A stretch of 64,000 nt of DNA, from positions 62,001 through 126,000 of the forward strand of contig CACXUY010000001.1 of the NCBI GenBank assembly GCA_902770965.1. The letters are read 5' to 3'. The notes under the pieces are model-generated. The model was given only the letters and a program-made list of their open reading frames with translations. It searched no databases and had not been told where the DNA came from. The DNA comes from an uncultured Lachnospiraceae bacterium. Lineage in GTDB: Bacteria; Bacillota; Clostridia; Lachnospirales; Lachnospiraceae. Below are positions 30,901 through 36,684 of the stretch, piece by piece (position 1 is the first letter of the stretch; each line of letters begins with the position of its first letter). The position numbers and the translations under genes were made by a program.

Positions 30901-33900
30901 CCATATAAAATATTGTACCAGTTGGCGTAGTTGTTTGGCTCTTCCGTGGAACCGCCCATTTCTCCGCCATTGGGATAGATATTAACGCGGAATTTGAGAT
31001 CCTCCCAGCCCGCATATATGTCCACACTGTGCGAAGGCATCCGCTTCAACAGTTCCTTCCTGTCGGCCGGGATCACATTACCGTCTGCATCGACGGCTCC
31101 ATTGTAATCTGCCTCCGTAAAGAATACTTGCTTGGTGCACGTGGGATCCATGTACCATCCCGTAAACCTGTGTCCCCTTAGCGTCGGGGTGCTCGTCGGC
31201 TTGTAACCGGCCATATTGTCGAAATATTGAATCGTCTTCGACTGCGGCATGGTAGGCGCCATGATTCCCGTCACCCCGGAAGTGTCCACAAAACGCAGAG
31301 TATAGCTGTTCTTCTGATAGAACAGGTAATTGACCTTTGACTCCGTGGTTGTTCCATCATTAGTATAACCGCCTACGGGGGCGTAATTATTGTTTTGGAA
31401 TGTTCCACTATCTCTGGCCAGTTTTCCTGCTTGACCAAAATACGGCACTGCATATCTTCGGTCAGTTACATAACCGTCTATCTCATGGTACTCTTCACCG
31501 AAAGTTATGAAATTATACTCATGCTTAATCTCCTTATAGAGCGCATAATTCTTCGTGACCCCGTTGTATGTGAAAGTTCTCTTCAGATCCGTCCTATTCG
31601 ACCCTGAAAAAAACCTGTCTGAAATCTCAGCCGCTTCCTCAGCGTCACTGTACTCCAGATAGTATTTAACCGTAAAAGAGTCACCCCCACTATTTCCATA
31701 AAAAACTACGTTTTCGGCCGGCATAGTTTCTATCGTGGAGAGTAAAGCTACGAATGTATTCTTTGGTACTGGATCCCAAGTATAATTCTTATATTTTTTC
31801 CCAGTAAATTGGTTTGTGATAGGGAAATAATTGAGCACACTGACACCATAAGGTGCATCAATGACACGAACCACCATATCAAAAGTACTACGAGATTGAT
31901 ATGTGAAAACTGTACCGTTATATTCTACCCCATTATAATAATAGACAGGAGTAGTATTCACTGCCAACTGATAGATCACGGTTCCATCCGTCCAGTACTG
32001 TGTTCCACTGGTACTTGTCGTAACTGTATTGCATTCAGGAGTTGTATAACGTGTTCCTGTATATACGCTGTTATCGCCACTCGTAGCTATATAACGTGTT
32101 CCGCTGTAAATATTTGCATTGGTATGAGTAGTTGATCTGTACCATTCCCCTCTGTAATAATTCAACTGAACGAACTTGCCGCCATAGATTCCATACTGTG
32201 TGCCGCTATTCGCCGTTGTGGGAGTAAAACGATAAGTGTTGGTCGCAGTCGTTTTACTCTCACCCACGGTGGTTAAAACCACCATCTGTCCGTTCACCGC
32301 GCCATACAGGGTTCCTGTAGTTGTTGTCGCCACCTGATATCCTGATCCATATATATTTTCGGTAAACGTCAGCGTATAGACAATCCGCTTATAATACACG
32401 TTTAGAACCGTGCTTCCATCAGGTGACACGGTTTCGCTCAGCTCTGTCCTGTATCGGGCATTTGGGTCATTTTCCAGATAGATTTCAAAGCCGTACAAGG
32501 GATTTTCCCTCGTATTGTCAGTAATCTTATGTGAAGTCTCGCGGTAGACATCCACGGCATTATAGCCGTTGATCTCATTAAGCTTCTTAAAATCATCCGG
32601 CAATTCGACAGGATCATTAAGGTCAACAGAATGCATCGGCATATTAAAGCTTTCCACGAATGCGTAATCATCCACGGCAGCAGTTCCGGCATTATTTAGC
32701 ATCTGCTTCCAGACTACCACCTTATATCCGGCGCTGTCTATTTTTGCCCACTTGGCGAAAACAGTGGGATGATTGGGGAAATTTCCGCTGCTGTCCAGTC
32801 GTTTTGCAAGTTCGGACGCATTATAATCGTAGCCGTCATTGCTGGCGTTGATCTTAAACAAAGGAGTACCTTCGCCGGAGCTCAGCAGGTACCATCCCTC
32901 AAAAATATAACCCGAGGCAATGGGAATGCCGTGGTCATCCTTCGCCCACAGCTCTGCTGCCAGCTCCTTAGCCAGTATCTCAGCTTTTCTAAGCAGTATT
33001 TCTTCATCCGTCAGGGCTTCAATCTCTTCCTGAGATAGCCCTGCTGTATAATCAGACTCATTCCATATCCTGCTCACGGTATAGATCGGTGATATGTAAC
33101 TGGTACTGACGTTGGTTTTTTGCCTGTTTGCGTCAAAATATATATAGTGACCATCGGTCAAAACAGGGAAAAGCTCGATCTGTGTGCGTGTATCGGTCGG
33201 AGAGACTGTAATCGTGCCCGCATTTATATTTGTGTCGCTGTTCTCCGTCCAATATTCAAATCTAATATATGTGTTTTCCTTATCCTGAATCGGAATATAG
33301 CTATATCTCTCATCATTGGTATCCAGGCTCCCTGACAAGGCGCCGGCAGGTGCCGTCGCCGGATCCTTGTAGAGTTCTACTTCCTGCAGCACCAGGCCTG
33401 ACTGATTGTAGAATTTGACCAGGACCTTCTCCGCACCATAGACGGCGTAAAAGTAGACTGTCCTCTCATCATTCATGTATGCCTGCATCTGGTCATGAGT
33501 CACCTGTGACTCATCAGCTATGCCCAGTTTTGCGGCAGTCGCGGTCCTGATTTCACTCTTATTAATTGTAACCGTTGAGTAAGAGAGCCCTACGGTGTCG
33601 TCATCATCCACAGCAGGATCATCATCAAAAGAATTGTCTCCGCCCACCACAGCGGACCAATGGCTAAACACTGCTCCGTTCTTTGACGGCTTGGGAGCTT
33701 CCTGCAGGCTCTCTCCGTTGATAAGTACCTGCTCGCTGTATACATAATCCCCGCGGTTGCTGTCATTCAATCCGCCGTCCGTGTCGTTCAGGAATACAAA
33801 ATGCTGCATCAAGGCATCGGAAGTGACAATATATACACTAAAAGATCCGCTCTCAAACGCCACGGTTCCGTTGCTGACATCCACCTCAAGAACCTCCGCG

Positions 33901-35057
33901 GTTCCTCCGTCTTCATTAACGGTTCCCTTTGAAGGATTCCCAACATATGAGCCTGGGAAATGGACTACATCAACAGAATCCCCGAACCTCACATCCTCAC
34001 TGAGTAAGTCAATACTAACCTTTACGTCCTTGTTCGGCTGGTAGCGTTCCCCGGTTTCCGGATTCACCAACGTGATATCAAAAGCATGGGCAAATGCAAA
34101 ATGATTGATCTCTTTTCCAAGGGTATCGGCAGCTTTTCGCAGATATTCTTCATATTCCGCACTTTCCCCATCCAGCTCCGCCACCTCCAGCACCGCATTT
34201 TCCGGGATGCCTGAGGCTGTATCATACTCCACCTTTACAAGGTAATTTGCCTCATCGCCGTTTTCAAGGACCTTCTTGACGATACTCTGTACGATGACAT
34301 AGACTGAGAATCCGCCCGTGTTAAAAGACGCAGTGCTTCCTTTCAACTCAGTATCCATCAGGGTGGGCGTTCCTATCACGGAATAATCTATTTCAGGCGC
34401 TCCGTCCGGTTCTTCCCCGCTGTTTATGCCCTCTGCGCCGTAAGCTTCATCCATGACATACTGGTCATCTGTACCCTCACCTTCATATTCCGGTCTATCG
34501 GTCTTAGGCTCTTCATCCCACACATCAGAGTCCAAGGTGTCGCTCCCATCGGAGAGCGACATACCGGGTTCAGAAGAGGACTCTCCGGCATCCACTATGG
34601 ACGTCTCATCAAAGTGTACCACTTCCACCGGCATATCATCATTCAACGAATAAAAAGGTATGCTGATCTCTACTTTCAGATCCTTTAAAGGCTGATATTT
34701 CTCACCTGTGGTTTTGCTGCAAAGGGATATATCAAATGCCTTGATTAGATTGATGTCCTCCTCTGCCGCACCGACTTTATCTGCGCTAGCCGCAAGATAG
34801 TCTGAATAATTAGGATTGTTATCCGCCGTTAACTCATACACAACAAGTTCGGCATCATCCGGTATGCCTGCCTCCTCATCGTATGTGACCTTAATCCGGT
34901 AGATGTCCCATTCTTTTGTAAGGATACTCTCCGTCAGCACAGTCGGCAGATCATTTATAATATCTGCCAACACAACTAAGGCAGGCTGCATCTCGCCTGT
35001 CACAATTATGCAAATCGCACATATGAATGCAATTGTCCTTCTGAACCATTCCTTCAT
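21906..35057 (-). CDS. Giant InlB_B-repeat/beta-helix surface protein 3
   Basis: 4,383 aa. A signal peptide (1-31, TIAFICAICIIVTG) is followed by two copies of the shared N-terminal domain (~55-165 and ~270-390: WDIYRIKV and YLVKVEYD, each with AFDI and YQP blocks). A very long region (~550-2550) has many Listeria-Bacteroides (InlB_B) repeats such as GYVFKGWYYD...IYAVF and GYDFLGWFTEPEGG...LYAHW. Two beta-helix blocks rich in GGAIY/GGGIY follow (~2789-3560 and ~3633-4200), then a C-terminal SpaA-like domain (~4260-4355). Unlike giants 1 and 2 it has no VWA domain. It has no LPXTG or membrane anchor; the tail GYDNRQAAETQAKARYDAI resembles the giant-2 tail. Probably an exported adhesin-like protein; ligand unknown. 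Confidence 0.92.
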   Translation of the reverse strand: MKEWFRRTIAFICAICIIVTGEMQPALVVLADIINDLPTVLTESILTKEWDIYRIKVTYDEEAGIPDDAELVVYELTADNNPNYSDYLAASADKVGAAEEDINLIKAFDISLCSKTTGEKYQPLKDLKVEISIPFYSLNDDMPVEVVHFDETSIVDAGESSSEPGMSLSDGSDTLDSDVWDEEPKTDRPEYEGEGTDDQYVMDEAYGAEGINSGEEPDGAPEIDYSVIGTPTLMDTELKGSTASFNTGGFSVYVIVQSIVKKVLENGDEANYLVKVEYDTASGIPENAVLEVAELDGESAEYEEYLRKAADTLGKEINHFAFAHAFDITLVNPETGERYQPNKDVKVSIDLLSEDVRFGDSVDVVHFPGSYVGNPSKGTVNEDGGTAEVLEVDVSNGTVAFESGSFSVYIVTSDALMQHFVFLNDTDGGLNDSNRGDYVYSEQVLINGESLQEAPKPSKNGAVFSHWSAVVGGDNSFDDDPAVDDDDTVGLSYSTVTINKSEIRTATAAKLGIADESQVTHDQMQAYMNDERTVYFYAVYGAEKVLVKFYNQSGLVLQEVELYKDPATAPAGALSGSLDTNDERYSYIPIQDKENTYIRFEYWTENSDTNINAGTITVSPTDTRTQIELFPVLTDGHYIYFDANRQKTNVSTSYISPIYTVSRIWNESDYTAGLSQEEIEALTDEEILLRKAEILAKELAAELWAKDDHGIPIASGYIFEGWYLLSSGEGTPLFKINASNDGYDYNASELAKRLDSSGNFPNHPTVFAKWAKIDSAGYKVVVWKQMLNNAGTAAVDDYAFVESFNMPMHSVDLNDPVELPDDFKKLNEINGYNAVDVYRETSHKITDNTRENPLYGFEIYLENDPNARYRTELSETVSPDGSTVLNVYYKRIVYTLTFTENIYGSGYQVATTTTGTLYGAVNGQMVVLTTVGESKTTATNTYRFTPTTANSGTQYGIYGGKFVQLNYYRGEWYRSTTHTNANIYSGTRYIATSGDNSVYTGTRYTTPECNTVTTSTSGTQYWTDGTVIYQLAVNTTPVYYYNGVEYNGTVFTYQSRSTFDMVVRVIDAPYGVSVLNYFPITNQFTGKKYKNYTWDPVPKNTFVALLSTIETMPAENVVFYGNSGGDSFTVKYYLEYSDAEEAAEISDRFFSGSNRTDLKRTFTYNGVTKNYALYKEIKHEYNFITFGEEYHEIDGYVTDRRYAVPYFGQAGKLARDSGTFQNNNYAPVGGYTNDGTTTESKVNYLFYQKNSYTLRFVDTSGVTGIMAPTMPQSKTIQYFDNMAGYKPTSTPTLRGHRFTGWYMDPTCTKQVFFTEADYNGAVDADGNVIPADRKELLKRMPSHSVDIYAGWEDLKFRVNIYPNGGEMGGSTEEPNNYANWYNILYGEKVTEYKDITRDYIKATGSGSYAYVVDPYGQDVDGEGKKYARSAIYTETPENGEPLEYVQAPGAYVLLGWFEAKEFNSDGTPKKDAYGQYITKDRPFSFGSAPNRDVTLIAKWQRAGGFYVRYNIEDPALQGVNYGSLQIPVDENEYIDGANALVLPAIDAPHGYSLDYWVDKMGNHYEPNQLLPIKDVLADQVGGALQLWLTAHYRPYVPSDRVMADYTFMTNVEGTQTTVHNDVTGQDETVTSAPYNFAANYHAHEIQRIAVNEELKPPVTPAAPDGYVFKGWYYDKEGTRRFDGFGVIAAPAYTTIYAVFDRVYRVNYYLTDALTNTKTDIVLSTQTYNRNGTEKLDTRHVFHPVDSDHYVLDWTDGTAAYAYNRLTNKLVTGDMDLYAEIKVRKYIQFNSMGGSYVEAQMIPEVGWPVYPLEPARKGYDFLGWFTEPEGGSKYEFDKPLPVDSANNPISTLYAHWKANHSERGKLIIAWWAQTADRPEDDDAGYANDPDYDINTDTSHYQLIAMRQDFTAPIDVYTLDKYDTPQANEGLGLMSGWNDIVTVLNWAKDRGITSATNFITNTVGEGGSVADVAKYYEFNSNYAASVASSVTVDDSGNSILNIRFVLKLYTFRYNLTNNNNVKVEVYAKNGNYNDTYSFKTWLGKDISLWWPIDNTVRRAAGDSASSGAWVKKTNTSNYSFNGWKEVNGSKNNWGTLQPTADKEKIDNAYANGGIYLLSILDTNYSGAGKLHYMEWNGEKYIEMTALTEDKKISTNTANYHASSSSCGMDYYDLMLAKTITNYVNVNDKNGEPKRMVNGVNTLIDHNYVASGDTRAYSRYKTRSATQVYELYESVYTNEFNMYYKDYTFYGGLTVTYPFWDLLRQFPEYTPSYPVNPMTDVEFIHDENLLNEYATDGTSLKDYSRTENNLKVISEGTELNGRQIHYQDDSGKWNTMDWSAFVSTVYPSMEKTHKYERTDVGTAGYDLYFYYEPVDFTLTLIDRSREVTSMTVKYKAQLTGSNGAMKDYLPEVYSPATDQYPAPVGKEFVGWGVIDGLSDADQVYSTRDGRMPAYNVTLYAIWAPIYCGVKTEGVDKNGNANGSPVSALYTVKYGTRLKETKVPVTPAKDGEIFLGWQIKDDNGELRDISMNYIVRESVTLYPKWMNLSTKRIIFHANGGKTDGVLKDEDKYVVDSNRYAVGTKATILDGADADASGKRLVLYVDRVDVNNHPYRGEFAYWNTKADGSGQSYYANTVYIFQEGDKDVNGNPLVELHLYAIYGEYRETTLYYDKNADNARFVLQSDRTTSYANKVINKVGDPHNGEVSVLYRDWMNSDWSGSFQKKPNDPFPVAEDEDGINFTAVRSDSYGNMITLAGWADFATATLPIARDGDTAYVNTIDAENTNTLYAVWAICKVVDQDGEEHVFDTIQKAVDFINNNGNVSGRQLGKIVNKTDTVEMLIDYNTPENVSIPVGCNVTLTTAHSGKYYYNDTRNATITRAVTGGSMFTNSGTFTTTDIILDGGNTQTAAKTCTGNGGVIMGSAGSLTVGDDTVVRNSKAVNGGGVYASAGNLNIGDACFYDCEATTNGGAIYAASGVTAEENGMIIDGHTTLTLGTDDEANKIQAAGASTNAANGGGIYVASDAGFTFTGGELIKCKVTGSGGGLYNAGTVIMAEKVGVTTLTRGSLEYCSAQNGGAVYNAEGGKIDMTGGYIEHCMAIENGGGIFTESTETQTIGTGSNTEIKGAVNLHTAAQQPGIISDCTAANGGGIYLAAGELDMTGGTVRNCTARKKDGDTVDSGSGMAPSGNGGAIYNLGTLKLGQLAATGNLAENIVSCMADVNGGGIYNGRYGSGSNTVTGELDITGGQIIDCVAKENGGAIYEITSSAIVFKGLTINGHVNLPSTTPNAKRGGGIYMRNRTEDERAYAASLKIEDGCCFYNLTVTEEGGAIYNRARAWDSIAWTTYTISNSTIDGHYNGFASSQMNAKRGGAIFMQNGTTTMDNAIIRNCNVSGDGGAIYNNNDAYYPSDKSIGSTIKMSDTMIEYCTAEINGGGVFMKMGALSLNGCDIRSCAAQCGSGIYARTNDGGKNYSKVTMKDGTVTGCITSKAAGGAINIRSAKTIVDGSPMVAASGANALSSIYFGGNAVVYDNLDNSGNQKNLVLEQDPDNDGNNAVIRTVPGGLGFDAHIGVYVIGDDMGGSETNPYKDHGMPGMPFGTRDGSDNGTYLFRFTNDRNGAYAVKNASDNYIYWLDMICKLTDKNDNLLYAYVGNTVDGYTYLPAVYTSLGDGVSAAEGDLYKVNGIEYAKADAMSPSNEIKLKMLRDYAVPDADRAVLSDPDDNIVFTTAETGVTTAMTGNHDLFRFIYSGAFVGREAGDSVGKAIIKRGQDGGSLLTVNNSAAKLTMTGIIFDGGAVFTDRDADPDVEDFAITGVRSTTSGGLINVTSGSLTVGNGTTMRNTNANGDAANPDIDGGLRGGAVYVAAEANLELGGVPSNPVIFERCISEAGGGAVYTAQNTLTVNGTAAVGSGGTSKIYGICFIHCFAGDGGAINAYSSNLDSSTGTGLTINNCSFTKCRAYRDGGAVSSTASNTVIDGCEFISCFVDNNALARYGGAAAFMNTGEGAAASVKGSTFSNCANEYGEGKGGTIYIGGKTTLSMTESANTIAGGRAKIGGAFYIHEGSTLVLTDNSTIKGNTATEAGAGIYLKTDAVLKLAGAPDFGGKGTDTAGNLIIETTDASGAAVAAGNYVTLSDYAGKQNGQKNYHSSNNVRQDIYISEAHENAPQTIVLTGDLTGEPGTIWVWAENEVHYKQTMPFAMLEGVEFADVQNGSLQEGELDAVHLEVFRNARDDEKTDNATDTWLKGTIEGDNKGYVYWTGISGMREVILRKLNSLYVPLKDKTFTIYKGASASAYVPKGGTSPLTGLASGESGCFFVGILPYGWYIIEETEPNRFFYVVVDGSGVYGTKEADASGMMKDKVDGYDNRQAAETQAKARYDAIRKAHP

Positions 35058-35239
35058 AAGCTTACCTGCTTTCCATGAAATCTTACAAACTTCAGAAATG
35101 ATGAGCTAATGGCAAAATGCCTGTCATTGTCGTCAGGTATTTAAATTATGTATATTGATATATTATTCAATCGATATCTTTCGTTTTATATTTCTTAATA
35201 TTCTCTTGACTGTCATATGGAGGCTGCTGGCTGTTATAT

Positions 35240-35386
35240 GGGTATGATTGACTGGTATTTGGGTATGATTGACTGGTATTGGGGTATGATCGACTGGTAT
35301 TTGGGTATGATCGACTGGTATTTGGGTATGATCGACTGGTATTTGGGTATGATTGACTGGTATTGGGGTATAATTGACTGGTATAT
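35240..35386. repeat. Seven-copy 21-bp tandem repeat in giant-3 leader
   Basis: Seven units of GGGTATGATYGACTGGTATT plus one base run from 35,240 to 35,386, with a degenerate unit on either side. On the minus strand they lie inside the predicted untranslated leader. A plus-strand ORF through them (GMIDWYL repeats, 35,217-35,420) has no ribosome site and is taken as a shadow. Confidence 0.92.
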
Positions 35387-35421
35387 GAGCACTATTGACT
35401 ATTATGCTGATATTATGTAAC

Positions 35422-35458
35422 TGTTCAGCACCCCAGACTCGGGATGCTGAATAATTAC
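35422..35458. repeat. Hairpin repeat element, copy A
   Basis: TTCAGCA pairs with TGCTGAA, with inner CCC/GGG, and the element is flanked by TAATTAC. The same sequence, expanded by about 35 bp in the middle, occurs at 36,573-36,643 (copy B). The two copies bracket the Vsr gene. There is no T-run, so it is not an obvious terminator. Confidence 0.7.
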
Positions 35459-35526
35459 GATATTATTAACTATATCAAAATTGTATGCGTAATTTAAAAA
35501 TGAACAGCGATATGATTAGCATTCTT

Positions 35527-35690
35527 AATTAAAAGTATAGTAAAGTTTATGTGGCATGTCAAATATATGCGCCTCTATTATCAGCCACTATACTATCAAC
35601 ATTCAACTATAAATACTATTTTATCACAAACAATCTTAAACCGCCCACTCAGGCAGTCGATTTTCCTCCCCCAAGTATGGGATCGAGCCA
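35527..35690 (-). repeat. Upstream region duplicated at giant 2 (copy 2)
   Basis: This aligns with 21,556-21,720 and includes the promoter and upstream element of giant 3. Beyond 35,690 the sequence is unrelated and GC-richer, with a small GAGCC/GGCTC hairpin at 35,685-35,698; no gene is visible up to 35,950. Confidence 0.85.
35534..35613 (-). promoter_or_regulatory. SigA-type promoter of giant 3 plus shared upstream element
   Basis: The minus strand has TTGACA (35562-35557), a 17-bp spacer and TATACT (35539-35534). TATCAACATTCAACTATAAA (35594-35613) begins 32 bp beyond the -35, exactly as at giants 1 and 2. Confidence 0.85.
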
Positions 35691-35898
35691 ACCGGCTCGT
35701 CTGGTTCGCGTCAAAAGACGTTTCCCGCCCCCCGCACGTATGAGTCCGGGAAAGGGCACTGAACCTGCAGGACACACGAGCTGCATCGCGGCTGAAAATG
35801 ACAGCCTGCCGCCAATGTGCTGCCGGCTTCAGCCCGCCGCAAGAGTCGGCAAGGAAAGAGTCGTACAAAGGATTGTTCTCAGATGCGTATTTAAATGG

Positions 35899-35904
35899 TA
35901 TAAT
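35899..35904 (+). promoter_or_regulatory. -10 box upstream of vsr-like gene
   Basis: TATAAT preceded by TGG lies 46 bp before the ATG. The best -35 at a 17-bp distance (TTCTCA) is poor, so this is a tentative promoter. Confidence 0.45.
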
Positions 35905-35950
35905 GTTCAGCAATCATCCAATGGGGATTGTTCTGTACAGGAGGTAAAAA

Positions 35951-36421
35951 ATGTGCGGCGTAACCACGCCTGTTTCCGAACAAAGGCATAAAAACATGTC
36001 AGCCATAAAATCAAAGGATACTTCTATCGAGGTAAGACTGCGCAAAGCTTTATGGCACAAAGGCTACCGATACCGCAAGAATTACAAAGGGCTTCCGGGA
36101 ACTCCGGACATCGTACTGACACGGTACAAGATCGCTATTTTCTGCGACAGTGAATTCTTCCACGGAAAAGACTGGGATGAACTGAGATTGCGCCTGGAAA
36201 ACGGCAGCAACAGCAGCTACTGGGTGAAGAAGATCAGCCGAAACATCGAGCGCGACAGCCGAAACGACCGCAGCCTCAAGGCTGTTGACTGGACCGTGCT
36301 CAGGTTCTGGGGCAAGGACATCATGAAGCACACCGATGAATGCATCCGAACTATCGAGGAGACCATCTTTATCCGTACAAAAGAGGAGGATGACATCCTG
36401 ACGGACTATCCTTATGACTGA
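35951..36421 (+). CDS. vsr: Vsr-like very short patch repair endonuclease
   Basis: 156 aa, close to the usual Vsr size. The family signature starts at MSAIKSKDTSIEVRLRKALW and continues with LPGTPDIVL (catalytic Asp near residue 53), SEFFHG, W and a conserved DxxVLRFWG near the end. Vsr nicks 5' of T in T:G mismatches that arise from 5-methylcytosine deamination. AGGAGGT sits 6 nt before the ATG. No cytosine methylase is adjacent, but a C5 methylase lies 28 kb away, which is a plausible but unproven partner. The last codons run into a 20-bp tandem repeat, so the C-terminus may be recently altered. Confidence 0.88.
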   Translation: MCGVTTPVSEQRHKNMSAIKSKDTSIEVRLRKALWHKGYRYRKNYKGLPGTPDIVLTRYKIAIFCDSEFFHGKDWDELRLRLENGSNSSYWVKKISRNIERDSRNDRSLKAVDWTVLRFWGKDIMKHTDECIRTIEETIFIRTKEEDDILTDYPYD

Positions 36422-36488
36422 CGGACTATCCTGACGACTGACGGACTATCCTGATTACTGACGGACTATCCTGATGACTGACGGCTTT
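36398..36488. repeat. 20-bp tandem repeats at the 3' end of vsr
   Basis: Four units CTGACGGACTATCCTGANGA of exactly 20 bp (36,398-36,477) and a partial fifth start inside the vsr coding end and continue past its stop. The period is not a multiple of three, so copy-number change alters the C-terminal sequence and stop position. Confidence 0.9.
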
Positions 36489-36572
36489 ACCGACCAATGT
36501 CCATGCGATTTTTGCGGTTTCCCATTGTTAGCCATCGGAGTCTTATGTTAATATGAGTTAAATTATCGTTGA

Positions 36573-36643
36573 TGTTCAGCACCCCAGACTCGGAATGCTG
36601 CGCATCCCTCGTCGTGGGGCGGCCAGAGGCGCTGAATAATTAC
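36573..36643. repeat. Hairpin repeat element, copy B
   Basis: This starts and ends like copy A (TGTTCAGCACCCCAGACTCGG ... GCTGAATAATTAC) with about 35 bp of extra GC-rich palindromic sequence between. It lies 42 bp before the aldo/keto reductase start. Confidence 0.7.
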
Positions 36644-36684
36644 AAATCAATATATTAATCCACGAAAGGAGCAACACGGCTGTT

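Larger units (their letters stand above)
35058..35527 (-). promoter_or_regulatory. 470-nt 5' leader of giant 3
   Basis: The leader between the predicted start (~35,527) and ATG 35057 contains a 21-bp tandem array (35,240-35,386) and a hairpin element (35,422-35,458). No recognisable riboswitch class is visible. The ribosome site is the moderate AAAGCAGG before the ATG. Confidence 0.5.

Noticed and set aside
8687-35057. LPXTG sortase motif or C-terminal membrane anchor in giants 2 and 3
   Set aside because: I looked at the C-termini of both proteins and saw no LPXTG-like motif followed by a hydrophobic segment and basic tail.
35217-35420. Plus-strand ORF of GMIDWYL heptapeptide repeats
   Set aside because: It is simply the translation of the 21-bp array; there is no ribosome site and the predicted transcript runs on the other strand.
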